From: Quillaja saponaria
Lineage: Eukaryota > Streptophyta > Magnoliopsida > Fabales > Quillajaceae
NCBI GenBank assembly: GCA_029379385.1
Contig: CM055607.1
Span: 10,230,001-10,294,000, forward strand
DNA length: 64,000 nt
Direction: 5' to 3'
Shown here: positions 38,258-50,769 of the stretch, one piece after another
Layout: every line of letters starts with the position of its first letter
How positions within the stretch are numbered: position 1 is the first letter of the stretch
Program-made: the position numbers and the translations under genes
The notes under the pieces: model-generated
Told to the model about the DNA's origin: nothing
Database searches by the model: none
What the model saw: only the letters and a program-made list of their open reading frames with translations

Positions 38258-39473
38258 GGGTGGCATTATTGCCACAACCATTTTACTTATTTCCATAGCC
38301 TCATAAAAGTAATAATATCTTACAAGACAACACTACCCTTAATGACACCTCATTTTTTTAAAATTTTTTTTCCTTTGTTTCGGGAACCTATTTGCTTATT
38401 TACCCAACACCAATATCTCTTTCTTATGAGCTCCCTGCAACTTTGATCAAACCTTTACTTCTTTTACATCACATGCTTAACAAATTTTAAACACCATAAT
38501 AATGAATTACTCTTTTCGAAAAATCTGAGACTTGCAAAATTTGAGGAACAAAATTTACAATCATAGACCTTTGCACTCATCTTTTTCATCTCCCCCTTTT
38601 CTTTTTCTTGCAGTTGCCTGCAAAACCAATACACTACTTACTACTCACCCAGTTAAAACGAATTCAATGAGTTCTTTCTTTGAGTCATTATACATCCAAT
38701 CCATCCAATTCCGATTTTCCCAAGTACTCATTTTATAAATGACCAACATACTAGCTACTAGTATCTAGCTCTTTGGCCTTCATTCTATATGATTAGTAAA
38801 TTAAATTTCAAAACTTCTTGGAAAACTTGTTTTAACTGTTTTTTTTTTCATTCAGCAATAACATAAGTACAAGATAGATTTGATTTTTTTTTCAAGTTTG
38901 TAAAGCATAATATATGTTAACCACTAGGTGAGGAGCCATCCACAAATATAGGTTTAACTTAAAAGAGCATTCATCAGGCATGTTGTTAAGGTCAAATGGG
39001 TTCTCCTCTTCTCCCCCTCGAAAAGGATAGAGAAATAGAAAGAGGGTCGAGAAGATAATTTTGGAAGCAAGTTGCAGCCATCTGCGAAGGTGTAGTAATA
39101 GTAGTGAAGGAAAGACCTCCATTTTCGAAGAGTCAGATTTGCAGAACTTGACCATTATCTGAACCATAGAAAATGAGCTGAAGAGAGAGAGAGAGATTGA
39201 TGCTGGATAAAAAGCAAATAGGTTCATAATTGAGAAGGGAAAAAAAAAGAGAAAAAAAGAAAGAAGAGAGTTAAAAAATGAGGAGTCATTATAAATGCAC
39301 TTTTGTCTAGTTCAATATTATTGCATTTATGAGGCTGTGGAAATAAGTAAAATGAGTTAAAAAAAGAGGAGTCATTACAAAAGCACTTTTGTCTAGTTCA
39401 ATATTATTGTATTTATGAGGCTGTGGAAATAAGTAAAATGATTGTAGCAATATGGTCAGCCAAACATTAAATA
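38258..39473. mobile_element. 1.2-kb non-autonomous TIR transposon with target duplication
   Basis: The left end starts GGGTGGCATTATTGCCACAA and continues CATTTTACTTATTTCC. The right end read on the minus strand has TTGGCTGACCATATTGCTAC and the same CATTTTACTTATTTCC, so the inverted ends extend about 90 bp. The right end is doubled internally (39290-39355 and 39360-39440 nearly repeat). Perfect 7-bp direct repeats ACATTAA flank it at 38251-38257 and 39474-39480, and the related uninterrupted sequence at about 44425-44440 is an empty site. The interior has a minus-strand open frame (38892 to about 39227) with no recognised domain, possibly captured sequence. Confidence 0.68.
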
Positions 39474-39480
39474 TATTACA

Positions 39481-41855
39481 GAGCTTTTAATCAAGAATTT
39501 ATAGAATATACTACGATGCTATTAATATTCAAATACTCAAAATATTTTAAATTTAATGAAATACGGATGTGAGATTATTTCTTTATCACTCCATTACAAC
39601 CCTCATTATTAAAGATGTTTGGTTAGAGAACAAAAGGCATAAACTACGAACTTTCAAAGTTATCAGGTCATAATGGCTGTTAAAAAATATAATTATTCGT
39701 ATATAGTTTTGTATTCTTTTTAGAGAATATTTTTTTTTTCTCTAAAAGTATAATAAATTTAATTTTTTTTTTCCTTTTGGAGTAATAAATGAGATTGTTT
39801 CATATAAAAAAAAATGAAAAAAAAATCATATCACATCTTGAGGATGAGAATTTATTATGTATTTCACTTAGTAGGCATCTTACAATAAAGAAACAAAAAC
39901 CATTGACAACAAGACAAAGCTTGACCAATTAATGCTTGTGCTGTCTTTCATTTACAAGAATTCTCATGTTCAGTTCAACTTTTCATATTCTTTCTACATA
40001 TCACATTTTAAATGGTTATTTATTATGTTCATCGTACTTATTTATTTTTCAAATGTTAATTACAATTGGATATACTTATCATCTCTTCCATTTTAAACAT
40101 ATTTTCGAGCCATTAATTTTACATTCTTTTAATTTAATAATTTTTTCATCTTTTCATATTCTCTTTATATTTCATCTTCTAAACTGTTCTATATAAAGTG
40201 TTCGTCTCTTTTTAATTTTTTTTGCATTTTCTTAGTTTTGGAGGTGGAATATGATATTTTCTAGTTTTATGACAATAAGAAATCGATAATCTAATTCAAG
40301 ATTTCATATTTCATAACACAACATGAAAAAAAAAAATCACCTTAAATTACAAGATATATCGTATTTGACTATATGTAATTTTTAGAATTATTTTTGACAA
40401 ATGTAACTATTACTATATCGTAATTTCTAATGAATTGCAGAACTTAAAATATATAATATTTCATTTTAATTTTTAACAAAAACCGGTACATTTTGCAAGA
40501 ATACATTCTAGTTATAAATAATATTATATATCTAATTAATTATTATATAATATTTAACAATAATAAAATAATAATATAATTTGTATTATTGATTCCTGTA
40601 TATTACGTATGCAAGTAACACAGTGTCCTATGAGAGGGCAAAACTAATATAACCAATATTATTTAATATATTAGATACGATTATACTAATCCTATTAATG
40701 ATTTTGTCACTATATATATAAATTGATTCCTGGTACTATTTATCTTTTTAATTATGACGTGTTTGATTTCTATCCTTCTTCAATTGGTCCCCCTATCCCT
40801 TTTGTCGTTTACGATAGATGTTTGAAAATATTCACGAGGACTTTGATTTTGGGACAACCCATATTTTATACTTATGTGTAGCACGTGTTGAAATTACATG
40901 ACAATATGTAATTCTCCTATTTTAAAATTCAAATTTTAGTACGTAATAATTTAATCATGATATAATTATTGGTTATATTAATAATTGATTTGACTATACA
41001 ACTTTATAATTTAAGCTTATGCTTTGTGAAAAATGTAATTTAATTAATTATTAGTTAATATTTAAATTATGTATTTGTATAAAAAAAATTTATATTAGGA
41101 AGCCCATTCTATGCACTAAAAAATTTTAGAACATGGTGGACCAAGGACCAATGACGTGAACTCTTCGTGAGCAATATGTGTAATGTGAAGTATAAAAAAT
41201 TGTTATGAAAAACTTTAAAATCTGTGCTTCTTTAGGTACCAGTTGATATTAATGTTTGTATAATTACTCATAAATCTTTTTTCAAAAATAACTAATCCTC
41301 TCCAGTCTCCTCCCTCTTCAAAATGTAAATTCTTTTTATTGCAACATGTACTGATTTCTTTGTGAGTTTCGTCTTAATTTTTTTGAAAGCTCACACCCTT
41401 TCATTCTTTTCTTTTACATAAAATTTAAAAATATTGAACTACACTATCAATCAGGTCCAAAATGATAGTTTTAAGACGAAATTTATGAAAATAATAGTTT
41501 AAGAATAAAATTTATCAATATATATATATATTAGAGACAATTATTTATATTTTCTTGTCAACTCAATATATATGTGACATCCTATAAAATATTTTCAATC
41601 ATATCAACATTTTTGGTGTAAAATACATTTTTGGTGTAAAATACTAATGGTGTTAGACTTGAAGAAGACATTGCAAAAAATTTAAAAATTTTGGGATGAA
41701 ATTGATTGAAAAAAATACTTTTATAGTGAAATTGACAAAAATATAATACTAGAGGGACTATAATGTCATATTGCCTAAAATAACTAGAAACGTGTCCCTT
41801 GATTCTTTAGAGTAATTTCAGTGGTTATCCAATTGCCTTCTGGGCAACCAGGAGC
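39481..41855. other. Upstream region of Kunitz gene D
   Basis: Contains the continuation of the duplicated flank (39481-39690) and at 40700-40920 a module also found in the array: CACTATATATATAAATTGAT, GACGTGTTTG, TTGTCGTTTACGATAGATG and GCACGTGTTGAAATTACATG. The rest is AT-rich without coding signal. The stretch 41620-41860 is repeated at 44940-45175. Confidence 0.5.
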
Positions 41856-41860
41856 TACCA

Positions 41861-41870
41861 CTATAAATTC
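41861..41870 (+). promoter_or_regulatory. TATA box of Kunitz gene D
   Basis: CTATAAATTC, 66-75 bp before the ATG, with CCAAT at about 41828. The distance and form match the TATA boxes of the other Kunitz genes here. Confidence 0.6.
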
Positions 41871-41935
41871 CATACTCCTTCCCTTGGAGATCACTAACTC
41901 ATTTACAAACCAACAGATTCAAAAGAAAAAAGAAA

Positions 41936-42613
41936 ATGAAGAAAACTAGTCCACTACTACTAGCACTCTCTGGCTTTATAATTCTGTTTTCCTTCATTTT
42001 CGCAAAACCATTTCTTGCTTCTGCTGAGCTTGTGCTCGACGCAAATGGTGAACCACTTCAATGGTTTAATAATTACTATGTCTCACCACATATTTGGGGA
42101 CCTACTGGAGGTGGTCTTAGCCTTGGCACCCTTAACAACAACTCCTGCCCACACTATGTCACCCAAGAAAAATTCGAAGTTCAAAGGGGCCTACCAATAC
42201 AATTTTCACCTGTATTTTCTCGTTTTATTTTTGTCACCACAAACACTCCTCTAACCATCCAGACGATTAATGAAACGGAGTGTACAGAATCCCTGGTGTG
42301 GAAGCTTGTGAAAGAATCAACTGGGTTGTGGCTTGTGTCTACTAATGGTACTGTTTCACCAGGGACTGAAGGAATCGCTAGTAGGTTCGTGATTGAGAGT
42401 ATCGGAACATCACTTCCTGCCTACAAGATTGCTTTCTGTCCCCTTACTATCCCAACTTCGTGTAAGGGTCTTGGAAGGTATTTTTCTGATGATGGTTATG
42501 GTGAAACGTATTTGGCTTGGGGGGATGAAATCGAACCATTCCCAGTCGTGTTCTTTAAGGAAACAAGTCTTTCGGCGACAACTTCCTCACAAGTTATTCA
42601 GACTGTAGCTTGA
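41936..42613 (+). CDS. Kunitz-type protease inhibitor D
   Basis: A single-exon gene of 225 residues on the opposite strand to A-C and from a different subgroup. Residues 1-30 are a signal peptide (LLLALSGFIILFSFIFA, likely cut after LASA). The Kunitz signature is VLDANGEPLQWFNNYYV. Four Cys in NSCPHY, TECTES, AFCPLT, TSCKGL fit the two disulfides. NETE and NGTV contain N-glycosylation sites. The reactive loop reads FSPVFSRFIFV, again lacking a basic residue where soybean trypsin inhibitor has its P1 Arg, so the target may not be trypsin. An A-rich leader precedes the ATG, and AATAAA lies at 42652-42657. A truncated copy is at 45136-45408. Confidence 0.93.
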   Translation: MKKTSPLLLALSGFIILFSFIFAKPFLASAELVLDANGEPLQWFNNYYVSPHIWGPTGGGLSLGTLNNNSCPHYVTQEKFEVQRGLPIQFSPVFSRFIFVTTNTPLTIQTINETECTESLVWKLVKESTGLWLVSTNGTVSPGTEGIASRFVIESIGTSLPAYKIAFCPLTIPTSCKGLGRYFSDDGYGETYLAWGDEIEPFPVVFFKETSLSATTSSQVIQTVA

Positions 42614-42651
42614 AAACGTATGTACGCATGTCCATGTACTGCAGAAATGTC

Positions 42652-42657
42652 AATAAA
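42652..42657 (+). terminator. Polyadenylation signal of Kunitz gene D
   Basis: AATAAA 39 bp after the stop codon. It is retained at 45447-45452 in the truncated copy. Confidence 0.5.
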
Positions 42658-42659
42658 AT

Positions 42660-44939
42660 AAGCTTATGTACTGAGACACCTTTACCTGCATTACTAAATG
42701 CAAAGTTTATGTATGTCTTTTAAGCATTAAATAAATAATAAATGTCTTGTTTGTATACGTTCAAGAAAGTAAATTTTTAACTGCTTTAATATCGACTGAA
42801 CATTTTCTTTCAGTTTTATGTTCAATATGTTTACTCGTTGCATTTTGATCTATTTGCTTTTAGACAAAAGAATTATAGGTGAGACTTTTAGAGGAAAATT
42901 GTTTTTTCAACATATATGAAATTTGAATTTTTATGGACAAGCCGTAATTAAAAACTTGGATTAATTGAATTGGATTGACTATTTTAATTAAAAATTTTGA
43001 GTATTTTTCAAAATTAAATTAATCAGGATGAAGACCCAAATAGAGTAATTCATTTCCTATCAAAATCTGTCCTTAATCAAACCCAATCCCAAACAAGAGG
43101 AAAAGAAAGAACTTGGGCACAAAACACCCCCACAAATTGCAAGTATTAATATAAACTTCTACATTAACACAAACAAATGGGATGAAGTTGGACAGATTAA
43201 AAATAAGAAATATGATTTGGACTACTTACAAGGTAAATTAAAACATAGCCTACATAGGAATTTGCTCTCCACTGACAATATGTATCATTTTAACAGTCAA
43301 TGATGTCTTGTTAGTTTATGTATCTATCTATTTTTTCAATCCGATTAAACACAAATTATTCACACTGTAGTTAAAAAATTTATATGATTTACACTTTAGC
43401 CTTTCTCAAAAAAAAGTGATTACTTACCAAAAAAATTAAAAATATTACAACTAGAGTATACAAATAGACAATAACATACGCATTATATCAAATTTATTCC
43501 ATCAATCATGATGGATAGATCTAATTTGTCTTGATTTTGTTTTTTCTTTAAAAAAATAAATTTATGCTTCAAAATTTTTATATTAGTTAAAATGGAAGAA
43601 ATCGTAAATCAAAATAAACTAATAAATTTATTTTCAAAATATTATTTTAGTAAATTATCTAAAATTTAATAGGTGATGATGGATAATAATATTTTATTTT
43701 TTAGTAAATTTTCTTATATGAATCTGTAACAACTATTTAAGTAAATAATTAATAAAAAAATTTAGATTAATAAAATAAATAATGTATTTTGTTAATTCTT
43801 GATATTATTTAATTTTGTTATATAGTGTTAGAAACCAAACAGATAATAGATAATTTGATGCGATTCAATAATCCACGAATCATGATCTGACCTAATATAA
43901 ATAAAATAATTAATTTAATAACTTAAATATTATCTAATTAATTTATATTAAATCGAGTCAGACATCTTACCCAGACGGGGCCATGGTAGAAATAAGTTTG
44001 TTTAGTAATAATGGATTTGTTTTTCTATGTAGTTGGCCTGCCGCAATTGTCTTGTGCAAAATTTGAAATACTTTTAGCACATTTAATAGATTCCCCTAAC
44101 TTATGGCTAGCTAGTATGTAGCCTGGTCCTAGGATAAATCGATGGGACCTTCTCGGAATAATTTGTTAGTAATTTAGATTTGTTTTAAGGATTTTCTAAT
44201 GATCGTGTCATTGTTAGTAATTTATAAATAAAATTTTTCTAGCAATTTATAATATTAATTATGATAAATTTTTTATTCTCAATTATATTATTATTAATAT
44301 ATTTATTATACTTTAATAAATATTTTTAAGACACTCATTTAAAAAAAAATAAATAAATAAATTAAGATACACCAAGTTGTTTATGATTTTGGAGAAATAA
44401 ATATGGCAAATTTGATATCCTAAAAACATTAAATATAATACATGTCGTTACTGTTAGTTTTTAATAAATAATTAAAAGAATATACTAATATGCTATTAAT
44501 ATCCAAAGGCTCAAAATATTTTAAATTTTATGAACTACGGATTTATGGGATTGTGTCTTTTTCACTCCAATACAACCCTCATTATTAAAGATGTCCAGTT
44601 GGAGGTTATAGAAAAAGTCTTAAACAATGTGAATTATAAACTTTCTAAGTTATCATACCACAATGTCCGTTTCAAAATTTATTTATATTTTAATAATTTT
44701 TTATTTACTTCTTTCTTCAAAATATAATAAATTTATTTTACTCCTAAACTTTTTTCATTAAAAATATAATAGATTTTTATTTCCTTTAGGAGTAAAAATA
44801 AATTAGATTGTTACATATAATAATAAAGAAAAGTTCAAATCACATCTTCATCCCCATTGATATGTGAACCAAGAAGGATTGGAAGTTGGAAGTGTCAAAT
44901 GGCAGGCCATTTTTATTTTCGTCTGTATTTTTAATTTTT
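42660..44939. other. AT-rich intergenic stretch
   Basis: The first 460 bases are duplicated after the truncated Kunitz copy (45454-45928). The last part (44108-44650) repeats the flank module at 37430-39690 and provides the empty site for the transposon at 38258. No genes. Confidence 0.5.
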
Positions 44940-45408
44940 TTTTTGAGCAAATATTAATGGTATTAGATTGGAAGAAAACATTACAAACGTTTTGAAAATT
45001 TTTAGAAGAAATTGTTTCAAAAAAATATTTTTATAATAAAATGACAAAAATATAATACTTGAAGGACTATATATTAATGTCATATTGCCTTCAAATAATT
45101 TCAAACATGTTCTATGAAACTTTAAAATATTTTCAGTGGTTATCCACATTTCTTGTGGGTATCGAGGAGCTACCACAAGATATACCCACAAGATTGAGCG
45201 TATCGGAACATCATTTCCTGCCTACAAGATTGTTTTCTGTCTCCCTACTATCCCAACTTCGTGTAAGGGTCTTGGAAGGTATTTTTCTGAGGATGGTGAA
45301 AGGTATTTGGCTTGGGGTGATGAAATCGAACCATTCCCAGTCGTGTTCTTTAAGGAAACAAGTCTTTCAGCTACGACTTCCTCACAAGTCATTCGGACTG
45401 TAGCTTGA
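44940..45408 (+). pseudogene. Truncated Kunitz inhibitor copy (from gene D)
   Basis: The promoter flank (44940-45175) and the last third of the coding region (about 45195-45408) match gene D, but about 530 bp covering the TATA box, ATG, signal peptide and first two Cys are deleted. The breakpoint follows GAGCTACCAC. What remains reads IERIGTSFPAYKIVFC, TSCKGLGRYF and WGDEIEPFPVVFFKE, ending at the same stop as D. There is no ATG start, so it is not functional. The 3' flank stays similar to D up to the scaffold gap. Confidence 0.88.
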
Positions 45409-45928
45409 AAACGTATGTATGCATGTCCATGTACTGCAGAAATGTCAATAAAATAAGCTTATGTACTGAGACACATATACCTGCATTACTAAATGCAAAG
45501 TTTATGTATGTCTTTTAAGCATTAAATAAATGATAAATGTCTTGTTTGTATGTGTTCAAGAAAGTAAATTTTAACTGCTTTCATATCGACTAAACATTTT
45601 TTTTTTCAGTTTTATGTTCAATATGTTTACTCGTTGCATTTTGATCTATTTGCTTTTAGACAAAAGAATTATAGGTGAGACTTTTAGAGGAAAATTGTTT
45701 TTTCAACATATATGAAATTTGAATTTTTATGGACAAGCTGTTATTAAAAACTTGAATTAATTGAATTGGATTGACTATTTTAATTAAAAAATTTGAGCAT
45801 TTCTCAAAATTAAATTAATCAGGATGAACATAAGATGACTGCTGACCCAAATAGAGTAATTCATTTCCTATCAAATCTATCCTTAATCAAACCCAATCCC
45901 AAACAAGAGCAAAAGAAAGAACTTGGGC

Positions 45929-46028
45929 NNNNNNNNNNNNNNNNNNNNNNNNNNNNNNNNNNNNNNNNNNNNNNNNNNNNNNNNNNNNNNNNNNNNNNNN
46001 NNNNNNNNNNNNNNNNNNNNNNNNNNNN
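45929..46028. other. Assembly gap, 100 N
   Basis: Exactly 100 N, the usual placeholder for a gap of unknown size. The left side ends within the duplicated Kunitz 3' flank (same bases as 43116). The right side begins inside a transposase gene. Missing length and even the adjacency are unknown. Confidence 0.98.
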
Positions 46029-48467
46029 TTGAATACGATTCAAGTCCCGTTAAGTGCATTCGTGTACCCAAGCGTATCAAGTATGCAGAGTTTCATGCTC
46101 GTTTATGCAAGTCCTTAAATGTTGATAGAAGAAGAGAGTACCTGACTATAATTTTTCGATGTCCGAGTACTATAAATAATTTAACCCACTATAGTCTGGT
46201 TGCAGTAGTTGATGATGAGGACTTGTACAGCATGTTACAGCATGCCAGTGCGCAAGGCCCTGGATTTATTTTAGAGATTTATTTACATAGGCACGCACTT
46301 CATGATGAGTCTCTGTCTTGTGTTCAGAGTCACGACACACTTGACCCGAATCCTGAAAACATATTCATGGAATCTCCCACCAGTAGGCGCCAATACGATC
46401 AGCTCAGTTCTTATGTTGCAGGAGAGGCATCAGCATCTCTTAGGCCGTATTCACCGATTACTTACTCAGAAGCGCCTGGAGAAGATATTGGCGATGGAGA
46501 AGATATCCCTGATTTGAACATTGATCCGCATTTAACATTGAAGTGGATGATGATGATATTATCGAGGCTCCTGAAGAAGATTTATTTGCTGAATATGTGC
46601 CGAATCCCTTTTACACACGGACGTGAACATTGCCGGGGCACATGCCGTAAATCCTGTTATTGTTCCAAATGCACAATGGGAGTTGCATAATGAATTTTAC
46701 AATGGCATGTTGTTCAGTATGAAGGCCGAGTTAAAAAAATACTATTAAATACTAGCACATTATGAACCACGTGGCTTTCGTAGTCGTTGAGTCCAAAAAG
46801 GACACATAGGATATCAGGTGTAAGCTCCACGAACAGGGATGCAAGTGGAGGTTGCGAGGACATTTTAGTAAAAAATTTGAAAAGTTTCAGATTACGAAAT
46901 TGGATGTCGCTCACAGCTGTGTTTACAGCGGAATGACTCAGGATCATTATAATCTGGACAAGGGGATCATTGCTGAATATATCAAAAATACTATCAATGA
47001 AGACCCAACTACACCAGGAGATGTGTTGCTTACAATGATAAAAGATCACTTCCATTATAGTCCAAGTTTGAGCAAAATATTCAAAGCGAAGAAGAAAGCA
47101 ATAAATCTTGTGTTTGGTCATTGGGAGGAATCCTACAATGAGCTTTCTAGATATTTAAATGCACTTCGTGTCACTAATCCCGGCACGCGTTTCGAATGGA
47201 AAGTGAACCCAACTAATCATCCTGGACAAGTTATTTTTCAACGAGTATTCTGGCCTTTTGGGCCATCTATCGAGTCCTTCCATCATTGTAGACCAGTTCT
47301 TCAGATTGACGGTACATTCTTATGTGGAAAGTACACGGGCAAATTGTTGGTTGCAACTGGTGTTGATGGTAACAATAGTTTAGTTCCAGTTGCATTTGCA
47401 GTTGTTGAGGAGGAGAACACAAATAGTTGGGGATGGTTTTTAAGTTTGATTCGCATGCATGTAACGCAACGGGTGGGTATTTGCTTAATATCTGATCGTC
47501 ATGCCGGGATCATTGCTGCTGCTTCAGATCCTCGGAATGGCTGGACTGAGCCTTATGGTTATCACCGTTTTTATGTTAGGCATATTGCAAGCAACTTTCA
47601 TAAAACCCACAAGAATATGAAAGCAAAAAATCTCCTCATTCACACTGCAAGTCAAACTCAAAAACGCAAATTGATAAATTTTTCAAAAAGTTTGTTCAGT
47701 TGGACTCTGAGTATGCTGCATGGATTGGTAGAATTCCTTTGGAGCAGTGGGCATTGGCACATGATGGAGGTCACCGCTTTGACTTCATGACCACAAACTT
47801 GGGGGAGTGTATGAACAATGTCTTGAAGGGAGCGCGACAAGTCCCAATCACTGCACTGGTGCGGTTGACATTTTACCGGTGTGTCAAATATTTTGTGGAA
47901 CATCGGGCGTACATTAATGCTCAACTTGGTGCTGGCAATCAATACACAACCGACACTATAGAAAAAATCCAAAATTGGGCAGAGAGAGCAGGTGGACACG
48001 AGTTGAGACAGTTTCATACCGGTTTGGGGATAATTGAAATAAAGACTCAATTTCGTGGATGGCAAGCCTGAAAGGGCGGCAACCAGCATACTGTGCGTTT
48101 AAATGAAAGAACGTGCACATGCAACAAACCCCAGCAATACATTCTCTCATGCTCACATGTTATAGCAGCTTGTGCAAGCATGTATCTGAACTATACCGAC
48201 TTTATTGAGGAGTGGTATAAACTGAGAAATCAGGAGCTTGTATACATTCCACAATTCAACCCAGTGATGCACGATGACTATTGGCCAGAATTCCAGTTCC
48301 CCCATGTGGTTCCCAACATGTCCAAATTGCGAAAGAAGGGTAGGCTGAAAACACATCGAATTCATAATGAGATGGACATTACAGAGTCCTCAAGGCAACT
48401 TAGGTGTGGTTTATGTAGGCAGGAAGGACACAATCGTAAAAATTGTCCTAACATTACACGATCTTAA
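46029..48467 (+). pseudogene. MULE (Mutator-like) transposase, decayed, 5' end in the gap
   Basis: Domains in order: an N-terminal region (46029-46330) resembling the PB1-like segment of plant MULE proteins, an acidic linker (DIPDLNID), a MuDR-like DNA-binding region (about 46760-46920, CKLHEQGCKWRLRGHF), and the MULE transposase core. The core has IDGTFLCGKYTG (Asp codon 47308-47310), ISDRHAGI (Asp codon 47494-47496) and TTNLGECMNN. A SWIM zinc finger follows (CTCNKPQQYILSCSH), then a CCHC knuckle (CGLCRQEGHNRKNC). It is broken by frameshifts near 46540 and 47660 and stops at 46807 and 48069. When intact it would cut and move the element. It lies on the same strand as the PMD gene 200 bp downstream. 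Confidence 0.9.
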
Positions 48468-48666
48468 AAGACAAGTTCCATTATCACACTATTTACTTTA
48501 ATGTAAGAGTTTTCCTATTTATGTATTTGTTTCTACTTTTTTATTATGTAGATATTAGGTATTATGTCCCCCACATGTCATGTAAAATTATTTTGACATT
48601 AATAAACATTATTGTCGTGTATGCATATTAACATTATATTTGATTTGTCTTTTGTTATGCAGATTC

Positions 48667-50764
48667 ATGGATCCCGTTGCCCCAGTAGATGTTTCAGTCC
48701 TTAGATTACACGATAGTCATCGATCCGTTAGAGTTTTCGCGGATCACGAGGTTTGTAATTAACAAATCGAATTACTATAAATAATTTTTCAATATAATTT
48801 TATTAGCGAAAATGTTCTTACTAATATGTTTTTAAAAATTTAGAGCGAGGCCTATGTCCTCAGATGCCGTCGGAGGGAGGTGGTGTTCGGCCGAGAACTT
48901 CTTAATAATATTAATAATATTAATCCTCGAGTATTGGAGTACATGACCATGGCAGGTTTTGGCGGTGTGATCAGGGTGAGGTTTATTTCACTTGATTGGC
49001 ACCTTGTGACAGCTTTAGTAGAGCGATGGAGGCCAGAGACTCACACATTTCATCTGCCGCACGGTGAAGCCACCATCACACTACAGGATGTTAGTATTCT
49101 GTTCGGTTTACCTGTTGACGGTGAGCCTGTCTCTGGCCTAGTTGGTACTGACGTCGCAACTGAGTGCGAGCGATTATTGGGAGTTGTGCCCCCTGCTACA
49201 GCTGTTAAGGGTAACACATTGAAAATGAGTTGGTTAGGATTGACATTTCAGAATTTTCCTGCCGATGGTGATGAAATTACAGCGCAGAGATATGCATGAG
49301 CTTATATATTACAGCTGATGGGTGGATTGTTGTTCACCAGTAAGACAAGTACACATGTGCACATTTGTTTCTTATCTCTGTTGGAAAACCTATATGTCGC
49401 AGGACAGTACAGCTGGGGGAGTGCCTCCCTAGCATGGTTGTACAGGGAGATGTGTCATGCCACTCACCTTGATGCTTCTGAAATTGCTGGACCTTTGATA
49501 TTACTCCAGGTATGGGCATGGGAGCGACTACCATTTCTCGCACCGAGGAGGGAGACAGACATTCCGTGGGATAATCTTTGTCCTTTAGGCGCGAGGTTTG
49601 TAAAATTATTAGTTTTATGCATTTGGCTACTAAGATGTGTGGTACGTAAATGACTTGTAATTAACATTTTTAATTACTTCCAGGTGGAGAGTAAAGTTCA
49701 AAGTAACTCAAATCGGCCATAATATGGTGTCTTGGTATAGAGAGATGCTGGACAGGATGTCAGCAGACCAGGTAATTACAAGTGTATCTTATATCTATGT
49801 AGCATTTAACAATGACATGTTTCAAGGTTTTATTTATTAAAACATTGACACAGTTTTTGGATTGCAGTTCATATCATTACCCTACATTGATGATGGGGTG
49901 AGACACCTGATACCAGACTATTGTTATCGAGACCAGCATATTTGGGGTGCTAAAGTACCCTTAATATGTTTTCATATTGTTGAGTATCAGAAAGTGGATA
50001 GGGTAATGCATCAGTTTGGATATCAGCAACCTATACCAGAAAACCCTACTGACATTGAGGCCGATCAAACCTTGCACAAATTTGATCTTCGGGGACGGGG
50101 CGTCACTGACTACCGTTGGCTACATGCTAACCACATAGCCATTTGGGGCATGAGATACAATCTGGTCCAGATAGGTGATGTTCTGGGAGTTGCATATGGT
50201 CATGCTGCTCATACAACCGAGTACAATGAGTGGTATAGACGTATCAGTAGGAGATATCTTACACGAGTTGGTCTTATCCATGCTGATCCAGCTCCTTCCC
50301 ATTCTACTCATTCGACGTCATCATCATCATTGTCATCACAACGTCGCAGAAGCAGTAGAACTGATGTCCCTGGACCGTCGGTTTCTTATGGACGTGTTGA
50401 TGCTGATGTCCAACCATCAGATGTGTATATTCCATCTCCGGCACATATGTCTCCACCTCCTCCACCTCCTTATATGCCCAGTAGTTCATCTATGTATCAT
50501 CAGCTTATGCCGGACTTTGCACTGCAATCAAGCGAGGTTTTTAACTCTCCCATACCGCAGGTGCCATACTTTTAGTATGGTAATACACCTGCATCATATG
50601 ACCCAGGTATGGGTTCAGGTGTGCAAGCTGAGGAAGGATTTAGCGGTGCTGATGACATACCTCCCTCAGACGATCTTGGTGACAGGGCTGATGTACCAGC
50701 TAGGCGAAACCCGGCAAGGAGGAGAAGACCACGCCCATGTGGTACAGGAGGTCATTTTTTGTAG
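48667..50764 (+). pseudogene. Transposon-borne plant mobile domain (PMD) protein
   Basis: The product matches the plant mobile domain (aminotransferase-like PMD, relatives of MAIN/MAIL1), common in Mutator and Gypsy elements. Inferred exons: 48667-48750 (28 codons), 48844-49595, 49684-49771, 49868-50764, all with GT-AG borders and consistent phase. Landmarks: FISLDWHLVTALVERWRPET, TITLQDVSILFGLPVDGEPV, SWGSASLAWLYREMC, LQVWAWERLPFLAP, and a Pro/Ser-rich tail ending RRRRPRPCGTGG. Two in-frame stops interrupt it: TGA at 49297 (likely from CGA, Arg of RYARAYIL) and TAG at 50573, before a further 63 codons that still read like the family tail. The role of PMD proteins in transposons is unclear; host relatives act in gene silencing. 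Confidence 0.85.
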
Positions 50765-50769
50765 ATCAG

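Noticed and set aside
38532..38738. 68-codon plus-strand frame inside the 1.2-kb transposon
   Set aside because: No domain, a Ser/Leu-rich composition typical of random AT-rich frames, and wholly inside a non-autonomous element.
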